64,000 nucleotides of DNA from positions 366,378-430,377 of the forward strand of contig NW_020194519.1 of NCBI RefSeq assembly GCF_002865645.1. Reading direction: 5' to 3'. A program made the position numbers and the translations under genes. Positions 48,101 through 61,200 of this stretch are shown piece after piece; position 1 is the first letter of the stretch, and each line of letters opens with the position of its first letter. The stretch is from Hyaloscypha bicolor E. Its lineage: Eukaryota; Ascomycota; Leotiomycetes; Helotiales; Hyaloscyphaceae. Below the pieces are notes generated by a model that was not told the origin of the DNA, did not search any database, and worked only from the letters and a program-made list of their open reading frames with translations.

Positions 48101-50836
48101 TAGATATTTTTAGATTAAATATTTAAATTATAATCAAATTTTTTTTCTCGGACTTAGGAAATAATTTAGTTAAATTACTAGTACTTACTAGTAAGGAAAA
48201 AGGAAATACTTTCTTATCTGGGCTTAAATAGCCCTTTATATTATTTTTTATTAAATTAGTAAGTATATTTATAATTTATAAGCTCTTTTATTAGTAAATA
48301 ATAGAACTAAAAAATATAAATATATTCTAGATTAATATTATTATTCTTATTCTTATTATAATACTTATAGTAAATTCGTTCTCTTAGTTCTAGATTTATA
48401 TTATAGGCCATATTAATTTAAATAATATTCTCTAATTATATTTAAGACTAACTTTTTCTAGAATATAATTATCTAGACTTTTTGCCTAATCCGGCTTAAT
48501 TATTATAGCTATTATAGTATTTCTTATAATCTCTATTACGAATTCTAGTATATTTTCCCTAAAAACCCGAATTATATTTACTAGGCTATTAATACTATTA
48601 TACTAGCTATATTTACTATAATTAACTAGGTTATATAAATAAGCTATTAATATCTTTCCGAATTATAATAATAGCTATATTAAGTTATTTTTATAAGTTC
48701 TTTTAAGTTATAGTAATAATAAATAATTTTTTTAAACTTTTTACTAGCTAGTTAATATTATTTCTTTTAGGTTTATTACTTTTAGTAGATTTTATATAAT
48801 TAGCTATAGGCTAGATTCTTTTCTTACTTATATTTATAGTAGCTTTAGGAAATATAATAAAAGGAACTAATAAAGAATAATTATTTTCTAGTTTAGGAAT
48901 TATATTATAGATTATTATATTTAAGTATTCTTATCTAAATCTAGATATATCTGGGTTATTAGTAATATTAAAATAGTATTTCTTCTTTTTATACTAATAA
49001 AATATTATTACTTTCTTATATACCTTACTATATTTATAAATAGAAATATTTATAGATTTAAAATTCGTATTTTTAAAAATATAATCTCTTACTAGAATAA
49101 ATAATTCTCTTATAAATTCTCGGTACTAAATAATTTTATTTATCTTTTTTCTTTTTAGTAATTCCTTTAATACTTTATTAAATATATTAATATAAGATTT
49201 AGAAGAGATTTCTTTATTCTAAGCTTATATAATAATCTAATTAAGAAAGTTATAGCTAATTTTAAGTATTTCCTAGTTATATTCTCGGAATTCCTTTAGT
49301 AAGGCCTTAAAGAACTTGGTTTTCTAGTAATTTCCTAAGTTATTAATATAGTACTCCGGTATAGTCTTAATTTAATTCTTATAAATAAGAGAAATATAAT
49401 AGATAATTCTTTCTTTTTTAGTATTATCGGAAATATAATAGTTCTTATATATATTTATATACTATTTCAAAAATATAGAGATATTACTTCTCTAAAACTA
49501 TAGTATTCTAGAAGCTTTTATAAATAGTAAATTTAAATCCAATACTAGTATATACTTATTTTTAGCTATATTAATCTTAATAATTTCTTTTATAATTAAT
49601 TATAGAATCTCTATATTTGAGATTTTTACTAATAAGATTTCTAAAAAACTAATTTCTTATTTAAGTATATCTTTTAATTTAAGAACCAGAATTAGAAAGA
49701 AACTAATTAATAATAATAGATATAATTAAGGTTCGAGTTTTAGTATTAGTAATAATAAAATAATAGCTTTTTTAGTTTTATTTCTATTACTTATATTTTC
49801 TTTTCTATTTTATTAGCTTAATATTTATAGTATTTCTCCTTATTTTTACTAAACTAGATATATTTAATAGTATTATTAATAGTAATAATAAAAATAATAA
49901 AAATAATTTTACTAAATTTTCTAACTTTTTCGAATTCTTTTTTCTTTCTCTATTTAATATTCTTTTCTTTCTCTAGAAGCTTTTCTAGTTTATTTATATA
50001 ATTTCTTATTTCCGATTTCTATTTATTATTTTACTTAAAATTAAGGGTATTTTCTCTTTTAGATATCTTTTCCGGACTTAGAAATAAGCTTTTTTACTAA
50101 AATTAATATTATTTTTATTTTAGTCTTTACTATAATTAAAAATAATATATAAATTAATAGTATAACTTTATTTCTAAGTATTAAAGTCTGTTTTTAACTA
50201 AGATTTAACTTGTATTATCTTAATTTAATATTTCTTATTTTATTTTCTCTATTTCTTTTTTTTCTATAATTAGTCTTTATTTCTATTACTTTTATATATT
50301 ATACTAGTAATTATATCTTATAATTAACCTATATTTAAGTTACTAGAGATATCGGAAATTAATATAAGATATTAAGATTAATACTTATATATTCTTAATA
50401 TTTTAGCCTTAGGCTTAAGGTATTATAATAGCCTTTTTCTTCCCTAACTTACTAAGCTAATAATTTGCCTTATAGATATTTTTTAGAACTTTATAAGAAT
50501 ATTACCTTAATTATAAAGTTTTGATTTTCTTTTCTATATTACTTATTATAAAATATATAAAAGAGAAACTATAATAAGACAAAAGCCTATATATAGTATA
50601 TTAGAGTATAAAACATAACTTAATAGTAAAATAATAAAGTATAAATAGTATATAGTATATAAAAGCTTAATTAATTAAATACTTATAAGAAATTATTTTC
50701 TAGAACTATAAAAAATCTAGTTTTTTTATATAATTTCTACAAGTTATATATAAAAGGTTATAGCCTTTATTATATAACCTAAATCTTAAAACTACTAAAA
50801 TAATATAATTTTTAAAAAGTATAGCCTACTATATTA
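45125..50836 (-). mobile_element. RIP-degraded element, inverted copy (left arm)
   Basis: The sequence is the reverse complement of 58,293-64,000 over its whole length, with positions adding up to about 109,130-109,160. Checked pairs are 'cttaggcttaaggtattataata' near 50,410 with its inverse near 58,715, 'ttccggaaatattaatatctata' near 47,710 with its inverse near 61,430, and a block near 45,230 with its inverse near 63,860. The start near 50,560-50,836 carries the LTR-like block also seen at 1,381-1,720. Probably a retroelement read on the minus strand. All frames are destroyed, and the far end is not determinable. Confidence 0.75.
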
Positions 50837-50969
50837 TAATAAACTACTTTTATATACTAACTAAGAAAGCTTATAAAATATTTAATATTCTTAAATATAA
50901 ACTATTTCTTTACTAGGGCTTTTATAACTATCTTTATTTTCTTTATAAGTTTCTCCGGATTAAGGTAAG

Positions 50970-51140
50970 TATTATAGTAAGAATTACTAAATTAGGGCTA
51001 GTATAATTGCTTTACTTAGTTAGGATCTATATACTTACTTCCTAAAGCTTTATACTTTACTTAAGCTCTTTTCTAGCTAGTTTAATTAACTCTTTTATTA
51101 TTTAATATAACTTCTTACTCTGTAATTTTTATATATATTA
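50970..51140 (+). repeat. copia 5' LTR (171 bp)
   Basis: Direct repeat of 57,720-57,890. Starts TATTATAGTAAG (original TG probably lost by G-to-A) and ends TATATATTA. Confidence 0.92.
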
Positions 51141-54100
51141 GTTATGAGCCCGGCCTTATACTAATAAGCTTCCTAATTAGTATACTATAGAGAGTATTCA
51201 AGAGCTTATTTAATTTATTTCTTTAAAAAATCACATTTTAGTTTATATTTCCGGTATTAACTAATTAATAGAAACTATTTCTATAGTTCCTATAGTTTCT
51301 AAAGCTTAATTACAATTATATTAGAAGCTATAGTAAAGGTTATTATCCTAAAGAATTATAGTTTCTAGGCAGACTAGTTTAATACTTTCTATAAAGTAGC
51401 TAGTAATAAGAGTATCTGAAATAAAATTAACTTATTTAATAATAAAGTAATTAAAACAAATATAATAGCTTCTTTCAGGCCTCTTTCTATAATTAACGAG
51501 CTTATACTAAAGGAAATAGAGAATTACTATACTAGATACTAAGTTAAAGCAGAGAATTAGGATAAGAATACTCGACCTATAACTGAGAAAAAATCGAAAC
51601 TAATATCTCTATAGCCTATAATATTCAGGGATATTAGAGACTACTATTTAGTGCTTTTATAATACTATAAGATCAAGAAACTGAACTAGACAAATAAGCT
51701 AGTATACTACTATATAATTAGGTAGTAGCTTCATTAAATAATTAATATAGAAATCCTTATAAATTCTATTTTAGGATTTAAAAAAAGCAAGTAGAGCTCT
51801 ATTTATAAGGTTCTTAAGGCTTTATTAACGAAATATAGTTCTATAAATATAGTATAAATTACTATTATTCGGAGAATATATAGCTTGGTTTTACTATAAG
51901 TAAATAAAAAAGAAATAAGCCTAAAGTAATAGTTTACTAATTAGGAGAAGGCATTTAATAGAGCTAGAGTTCTCAAAATTACTGAAATTAAAGGTATTCT
52001 AGTAATAATCAAGTTCTTAATAGCTCTCTAGCAGAAACTCGTATTAACCTAGATAATAAAATAGTTCAGTAATCTATATAGTAAAAATAAATTAGGGCTT
52101 CTAATCCTTATACTCGAATAATATATCCAGGTATTTAATCGGATTATTTTGGAAAATCAGAATACTAAGTACTTAGAAGCTTCTATAATCTTTATAATAT
52201 TCGGGAATTAAACTAGTAAAGAATTGGATAGTAAACCCGATTCGGATAAGAACAAGTACTATAAGTACTCTTATAAGAGTTCCAAAACCTATAAGTATAA
52301 GTAGAACCCATTTAGCTATATTACTATAGAAATTATAATTACTGGATTAAGTAAAACTTAAATAAAATTCAAGCCTAATAAGGAATAGATTAGAAAAATC
52401 CGGGAATGAATCTTAATTAAGTATTAGAAGAATCTAAAACCTTAGCTAGAAGAGAAATATAGTATGAAAATTACTAGTAGATAAGCTATAAAGAAGCTAA
52501 TACCTAGTACTAATTCCAAAAAAAAAAGCCTAAAGTATCTGGAATCTAATTTCCTAGAAACTTTAATATTATTCTAGTAGATTTCATATTTATAATCTAG
52601 AGCCCAGATTAGAAGATCTATATAATACTTGATTTCTCAAGATATTTGCTCTTTTAGAATACTTTACTAGATAACTATAATACTATATACCTGGTTAATA
52701 GTAAGAATCTAATTAATTCTGGTATTTTTATTAAGGTAAAAATTAATAATTATATAGAAGCAGAAATAACTAGTCTTCTAATTACTAGATATAGTACTTA
52801 TATAATTAAAAATATAGTTAATAGACCTATAGAACTATATATTAAAGATCTAATTCTCTATAATCTTATAGTTATTAAAGGATTTTATATAAATATTATT
52901 TCCGAAGCTTGCCTAGTAGAAAAGAAAGCTTAATATTATAGATATAATCTTATAATTAGACTAAGAGATTATAAAGAAAATATAGTATTAATATAATTAG
53001 AGTATAAATTTAATTTAGTTTTCCTTAAATATAAGCCGCTCTTTACTTATTCTAATATTTTATTTGAAATTCCTATTAGTACTAGTAATATACTTATATT
53101 TCTAATATTCGAATATTTAATTAGAGCTCGATATAAGAGATCTAGGGAATATCTTAAACCAAGAAGTAATTTAAAAGAAAAATAATATATAAGAATAGGA
53201 TATTTAGCTTATTAATTATATATATAATATAAAAATTAATAAACTAACGAGAATTATATGCGAATTTTATATTCAGATATATATTAGGCAAGTAATCTTA
53301 TATAAGCCAACTAAGAGAAAGTCTACTTAATTATTTTAGAGAATCTTATAGAACTTATTTAATTACCCAAATAGCTATAATAGTTTGAGCTAGATTCTAA
53401 TAATTAAGGACAAATTTAATAGAAAGCTTTTTAGATATCTTCTATTAAGTAAGAAGAGTTTAGTAATATTTAATATAATTAGAAATTTTAAATAGTAAAT
53501 ATATAAGTAATATAATCTTTTAATTACTTATATTAAATATAATTAGAAGAAAGTAGTTATTCCGATCTAAGAAATATTAGCTTATTAAATCTAAGTAAAG
53601 GAAAAAAATATTAAAATCAAGCTTTCTTTTTTATATATATATAAGCCAAATAGTAATACCGAGTAAATAGAGCAGGAAATTATAAATAAGGCTATTATAA
53701 TATACTTAATAGCTAATTTGCCTAAAAGGCTATAGCCAGAAAGCTCTATAGCTATAATCTAGCTATATAATCGGAGCCTCTTATATATAAACTACTAGAG
53801 AATACTAAATAAAGTACTCGATTTATAATTCCGTAATTATTTCCGTTAGTATAACCCAGAGCTTATAGTATAAATAATAATTAATCTCAGGCCTAATTAG
53901 AATGAGATCTATATATATAGTTCTAGGATATATCTAATAATTAAGAACTATAAAGTAAAACGAAATAAGAGAGTATTTAAAGTTATATTATATAGATATA
54001 TTAGATATTTAGTTAGATATATTATATTTAATATTTATAAAATCTGGGTTCCTATATTTAATAAAGTAATTATTATATATAATATTATATTTAATAAGAA

Positions 54101-57100
54101 TATTTTCTATAAAAAGAATTATAAATATACTAAAGGCTATAGTATAGAGATTATAAAGAATATAATAGAACTACTTCTAGAAAATAAGATTTAGAATACT
54201 GAATTAATCTTTAAGAATAAGAGATTATAATATAATAGCTTATTAGAATAAATAGAAAATAAGCCTAAACTAGGAAATAATAAATAAATAAATCAATAAT
54301 TAAAAGAGCCTATAAGTATACTAATAAGTTATAACTCGGGAATAGAAAGCTCTATAATCTTACTAGAAATAGAACTTATAATTTTATAAAGTATTCTAGA
54401 GCCAGAAAATATACTAAAGCCTAGAAATAGTAGAAATAAAGGTACTAAGCTCTTAAGAAGGCTTAGTACTATAGAAAGAGATATAATAAAATATATCGGA
54501 ACTACTAGGGAAGTATATTAAACTAATAAAAGCAGAAAAGGATTTCTTTAGAACTAGTAATAAGATTTACTAGTAGCTTCTATAAATAAAGCAGGAAGCT
54601 TATTTATAGAATAAGCAAATAGCTTAATAGAAATAAGAGAATTCTTTATAAAAAGAGCAAATAGCTTAGCTAAAATAGAAGATTAAATAGTAAAACTAAA
54701 GAGAAAATAAATAAAAAAGCTAATTATTAGAACTAGAGATAGGCTAATCCAAATATATTTATATAAGGGAAATAATTAGAATAGAGATTCAGGTAAAACT
54801 AGTAGTAATATAATTACTATAGTAAGTATACTATTATAAATAATGAGTAAATCAAATTAGATTAATTATTTAGAATCTCTTTTAGGGTCTTTTTAGCCTA
54901 ATTAGCTAAAGAATTATAAGAAGGGATTTAATTATAATAGTAGTTTAATTAAGAATATATCTAGAGTAGAATACTTTAAGTAATATAATAACAAGAAAAA
55001 TTTATATTAATAATCTTCTAAAGGCTCTAAAAATATAAAATAATCTAGAGAAATATCTAGCTAGAAAGTACTTTAAATCGGATATTAAACTAGAGATTAA
55101 TAACTTTAAAGTTCGAAATTACTAGAGAATTATTTCTAGTAATAAAGTAAATATATCTTTAATTTCTTTAAAATAGGTATTTATATATAAAATTAATTCT
55201 AATAAATATATTACTTAGTATTACTTAAGGCTAGTAGTTTATAGAGATCTTTAAAAGAAGATATTAATTCTATTTATATATATTACTATATTTATTATAA
55301 GGTCTTTTTAAGTAGCTAGTATAATTATAGCTTATTTTAATCTAGAAATAAAGTAATTTAATATTATAAATATATTTATTAATATAAAGAGAAATTCTAA
55401 TAAGCCTATAGTAATATATAAGCTACTAGACGGTTTCAAGATACTAGGCTATATAGTAGAGATAGATCGAGCTCTATATAGGCTATAAGACTCTTTTATT
55501 CTATAGTTTAAGTACTAGACAAATATTTTTTAAGAGAATTAGACTCTCTAAACTTAATAAAGAGCCCTATATTTATATAGATATAAATTATAAGGTTTTT
55601 ATTATTTTCTATATAAATGACTTTTAAGTACTTTATTATAAAAAATAATAAAGCATATACTTAATTAATTATTACTTAGATTAAAAGAATTTACGAGCTT
55701 TATAATATATGAAATATAAAATAGTTTCTAGAAATTCATATAATTAGAGATCGGAGAGCTAAAAAGCTCTAGCTAGTTTATAATATCTATATTAAGAAGA
55801 TTACTAAGAAGTTTAGGATAATAGATAAGAAGTACCTTAGTACTTTATTACTTGGAATTAATTTTTAGAGATATAGTAATTAAGCTTATTTATATTAAAT
55901 TAAGATATATTAAGAGAAAATTAGATTACTACTTTATACTATAATTATAATTAGATCAGATATAGCTTTTACCGCTTTAGTACTCTCTTAGTTCTTAATA
56001 AACCCTGCTCTAAAGTACTTTATAGCTATAGATTAAACTCTCTAATACCTATTTAGAACCCGGTTTTTAATAATTTAGTATAATAGAAAATATAGAAAAA
56101 TATAGCTATAGATTATATCTAATACTTTATATATAAATAACCTAAATATATAATAATTAAGCTATAGGTATATAATCTTCTTATTTAGAGGTTTAATATT
56201 ATAGAAAGCCGCTTAATAAAGCTCTATAACTATTTATTTAACTAAATTAGAAATATATAAAGTCGCTTATATAATAAAAGAGACTATAGCTCTCTAGAAG
56301 CTATTTAGAGATCTATATTTAGATCTTAGAAAGCTTTAGACTATATTTTATAATAATAAGTAAACTATTTAACTAATTATTAGAAAGAATAAAAGAATTA
56401 CTATAAAGCTTTATTATATTAATATCCAGAATATATAACTATATTAAAAGTATAATAAAGGCATATTTCAAGTTATATATCTTTAAATAAGTAATATATC
56501 TATAAATGAATTTATGAAAAATCTATTCCGATTTAAATTCGTAAACTTTAGAGCTTTATTAAATCTTTAAAATATTAGAATAAAGATTAAAATAATTAAA
56601 TAATATAAAAAGAGGCTTTTATTTATATCTTTTATTTATAAAATCTATTAAAATAATAGAGCTTAAAAGCTAATAGTAAGAGATCTAAAGGCATTTTACT
56701 ATAGTATTAATAAGCTTATATAAAAGGCCCTTTACTTAATTAAACTACTTCTTATTTCTATTAATAGCCTCTTAAACCTTAGTAAAAGAGCTCTTATTAT
56801 TATTCTCTTTATTAGATTTAATAATCTCAAGTATAATATAAATAGAATACCTAAAAGCAGACAAATGCTTTAAAATAGTCAGAATCTATAAAAGAGAATT
56901 AAGAAAAGAGAGCTTATAGTATCTTTAGTAATTAGAAGTTCTATAAGAAAGAGCTATATAATAGAAATATAAGAGATTAAAATAGCTAAATAAGAATAAC
57001 TAGAAATATACTTTTAGTAATAAGAATCTCGGCTAATAATATTATAGTAAGAATTATTACTCTTGCTTTATAGAGCAAAAAAGACTATATTAAGTTAAAA

Positions 57101-57719
57101 TAAGCTTTAGAATAACATAAAGAACTTATAGTAATTTATATAAGAAATCTCTCTAAAACTAGTATAAATAAGACAAGAAGTATAAGGCTTTAGTATAAAC
57201 TTCTTTACTTTTAGTAAAAAAGTACTAGAAGTATTAGAAGACATTATAGGGATCTAAACCTTAATATTCTATTAAAAGTAAGCTTTATATTAATAATTAA
57301 GAGCTATACTTATAATAGACTTATAAGCTACTTAATATTATCTAAAGTTAGTAAAAGATAAAGCAAGAATATATTATAAGTTAAAAATACCGTGGATTTA
57401 TAAGCCGGAATTAACTTAATAGTAGTATAAGAAGAGGTAAAAGCTATATTTATAATAATCGGAAGCTTGAGAAAGAATCTCTAGAAGAGTATTAAAGAAA
57501 AGCATTTAATTAGAGGCTCTGGAGTTAGTAAAAAGGGGGGATTTATATAGGAATTCCCTAGAATTCAGTAATCTGGGAAAACGATATATACTAAGCCTAT
57601 TTAGATCAGAATATTAATATAGCTCTATAAAACCTATATATTAGACGAATTTCGCTATTTCAAAGCTCTCTAATTAAATAGAATAGGTAAAATATAGTAT
57701 TATATCTTTCTAGGAAATA

Positions 57720-57890
57720 TATTATAGTAAGAATTACTAAATTAGGACTAGTATAATTACTTTATTTAGTTAGGATCTATATACTTATTTCCTAAAGCTT
57801 TATATTTTACTTAAGCTCTTTTCTAGCTAGTTTAATTAACTCTTTTACTATTTAATACAACTTCCTATTCTATAATCTTTATATATATTA
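57720..57890 (+). repeat. copia 3' LTR (171 bp)
   Basis: Second LTR, same length as the first with a small number of transitions, as expected for RIP of a direct repeat. Confidence 0.92.
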
Positions 57891-58292
57891 GTAAGCTTTT
57901 ATTTATATAATATTAATTAGAATTCTAAGAACTATTATTAATATTCCGGATATATTTTGCTTATAATTCTCTGGAATTTCTAGTAATCTTATAAAGAGTT
58001 AGTAGTCTTAATTATATTTTATAAAGTATTCTAAAATAGTATTATAGGCCTTAATTATCCTAATAAAATTATTAAGATAATATATTAGAATCTAGTCTAG
58101 CTAAAACTCGAAAATCTAGTAAAAACCTTTTATAAAGAAATTAAAAATTACTAGAGCTATATAAAGATTAAAAGAAAGACATATTTCTTTATAATACTTA
58201 TTATTCTAGTAAAACCCGAAAAGCTAATACTAAGAGAAAGCTACTAGAATATTATAGTATATATTTTTAATATTCTTCTTTATAGTTATATA

Positions 58293-61200
58293 ATATAATA
58301 TAGCAGGCTATACTTATTAAAAATTATATTATTTTAGCGGTTTTAAGGTTTAGGTTATATAATAAAGGCCACGGCCTTTTATATATAACTTATAGAAATT
58401 ATATAAGAAAGCTAGTTTTTCTATAGATTTAGAGAATAATTCCTTATAAGTATTTAATTAATTAAGCTTTTATATACTATATACTATTTATACTTTTAAT
58501 TTATTAATTTATTATTAAATTATGTTTTATACTCTAGTATACTTTATATAAGTTTTTGTCTTATTATAGTTTCCTTTTCATATATTTTATAATAAGTAAT
58601 ATAGGGAGAATAGAAACTTTATAGTTAAGGTAATACTTTTATAAAGTTCTAAGAAATATTTATAAGATAGATTATTAGCTTAGTAAATTAGGGGAGAAAA
58701 GGGCTATTATAATACCTTAAGCCTAAGGCCAAAATATTAAGGATATATAAATATTAATCTTAATATCTTATATTAATTTCTAATATATCTAGTAATTTAA
58801 ATATAAGTTAGCTATAAGATATAATTACTAGTATAATATATAAAAGTAGTAGAAATAGAGGCTAATTATAGAAAGAAAAGAAGTAAAGAAAATAGAATAA
58901 GAAATATTATACTAAGATAATATAAATTAGATCTTAGTTAGAAATAGATTTTAATACTCGGAAATAAAATTATATTATTAATTTATATATTATTTTTAGT
59001 TATAGTAAAGACTAGAATAAAAGTAGTATTAGTTTTAGTAAAAAAGCTTATTTCTAAGTCCGGAAAAGATATTTAAAAGAAAAAATACTCTTAATTTTAA
59101 ATAGAATAATAAATAGAAATTAGAAATAAGAATTAAAAAGAAATCAGAAATAAGAAATTATATAAATAAACTAGAGAAGCTTTTAGAGAAATAAATAAAT
59201 ATTAAATAAAGAAATAAAAGAGAATTTAGAAAAGTCGGAAAAATTAGTAAAATTATTTTTATTATTACTTTTAATAATATTAATAAATATATCTAGTTTA
59301 GTAAAATTAAGAGAAAATACTATAAGTATTAAGCTAAAGAAATAAAAAAGAGAATATAAGTAATAGAAATAAAATTAGAAAAGCTATTACTTTATTATTA
59401 CTAATATTAAAACTCGAATTCTAATTATATCTATTATTATTAACTAGTTTTTCTCTAATCCCGGTTCCTAAACTAAAAGATATATTTAAATAAGAAGTTA
59501 GTTTTTTAGGAATCTTATTAGTAAAAGTCTTAGATATAAAAACTTTATAATTAATTATAGAAGAAGTTATTAAGATTAGTATAGCTAAAAATAAGTATAT
59601 ACTAGTACCGGGTTTAAACCTGCTATTTATAGGGGCTCCTAAAGTATTATAATTTTAGGGAAGTAATATTTTTATATTCTTGAAATAATATATAAATATA
59701 TATAAGAATTATTATATTCCTAATAATATTAAAAGAAAAAGAATTATTTATTATATTTCTTCTATTTATAAGAATTAGATTAAGGCTATATCGGAATACT
59801 ATATTAATAATTTAGGAAATTACTAGGAAACCAAGTTCTTTAAGGCCTTACTAAAGGAATTCCGAGAATATAACTAGGAAATATTTAAAATTAGCTATAA
59901 CTTTCTTAATTAAATTATTATATAAGTCTAGAATAAAGAAATCTTTTCTAAGTCTTATATTAATATATTTAATAGAATATTAAAGAAGTTATTAAAGAAG
60001 AAAGAAATAAATGAAATTATTTAGTACCGAGAATTTATAAGAAAGTTATTTATTTTAGTAAAAGATTATATTCTTAAGAATATAAACTTCGAGCCTATAA
60101 ATATTTTTACTTATAAATATAGTAAGATATATAAGAAAGTAGTAATATTCTATTAGTATAAAGAAAAGAAATACTATTTTAATATTATTAATAATTCAGA
60201 TATATCTAGACTTAGATAAGAATACTTAGATATAATAGTTTATAATATAGTTTCTAAACTAGAAAATAATTCTTCTTTATTAGTTCTTTTTATTGTACTT
60301 TCTAAAGCTACTATAAATATAGGTAAGAAGAAAACCTAGCCTATAGCTAATTATATAAAACGTACTAAAAGTAGTAAACCTAAAAGAGATAATATTAACT
60401 AGCTAATAAGAAGTCTAGAAGAACTATTTATTATTACTATAACTTAAAAGAACCTATAAAAATAACTTAATATAGCTATTATTATAATTTAAGAGAATAT
60501 CTATAGCTTACTTATATAGCCTAGCTAATTATAATAAGTATAATAGTATTAATAGCCTAGTAAATATAATTCGGGTTTTTAGAAAAAATATACTAGAAGT
60601 TATAATAAAGAATATAAAAAATACTATAATAGTTATAATAATTAAACTAGAATAAGTAAAGAATCTAGATAATTATATTCTAAAGAAAGTTAGTTTTAAG
60701 TATAATTAGAAAATACTATTTAGGTTAATATAATCTATAATATAAATTTAGAATTAAGAAAACAAATTTATTATAAGTATTATAATAGAAATAAAAATAA
60801 TAATATTAATCTAAAATATATCTATATTTCTTAGTTTTATTATTTATTAATAGAAAAGGTTATAAATTATAAATATATTTACTAATTTAATAAAAGATAA
60901 TATAAAAGGCTATTTAAGTCTAAATAAGAAAGTATTTCCTTTTTTCTTACTAGTAAGTACTAGTAGTTTAACTAAATTATTTCCCAAGTTTAAGGAAAAG
61001 AATTTAATTATAACTTAAATATTTAATCTAAAAATATCTAGAAATTAATAAAAAATATCTAGTTTATTAGATAAGAAAGAGAAAAGAGAACTAGCTAACT
61101 AGAATCTATATATAGAAATAAGTAAGTTATATCTAGGGAATCTAAATAGCTACTTTACTTTAGAGGAAATTATATTAGAATTACTAATACTTTAGGTTCT

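Larger units (their letters stand above)
50965..57895 (+). mobile_element. Ty1/copia LTR retrotransposon, full length, RIP-inactivated
   Basis: The element is 50,970-57,890 (6,921 bp) with two 171-bp LTRs (50,970-51,140 and 57,720-57,890) and a perfect 5-bp duplication GTAAG (50,965-50,969 and 57,891-57,895). A primer-binding-like GC-richer stretch (GTTATGAGCCCGG) follows the 5' LTR directly. The order of domains is copia: gag and protease, integrase (C-terminal part about 54,030-54,090), reverse transcriptase, RNase H. In the RT at 55,430-55,550 the pattern DGFK...GY...IDRALY.L-stop-DS is readable with stops at expected Trp. At 55,562-55,630, EP.IY...YKVFIIFYINDF represents the YVDD box with V-to-I and D-to-N changes. 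No open frame survives. Confidence 0.92.
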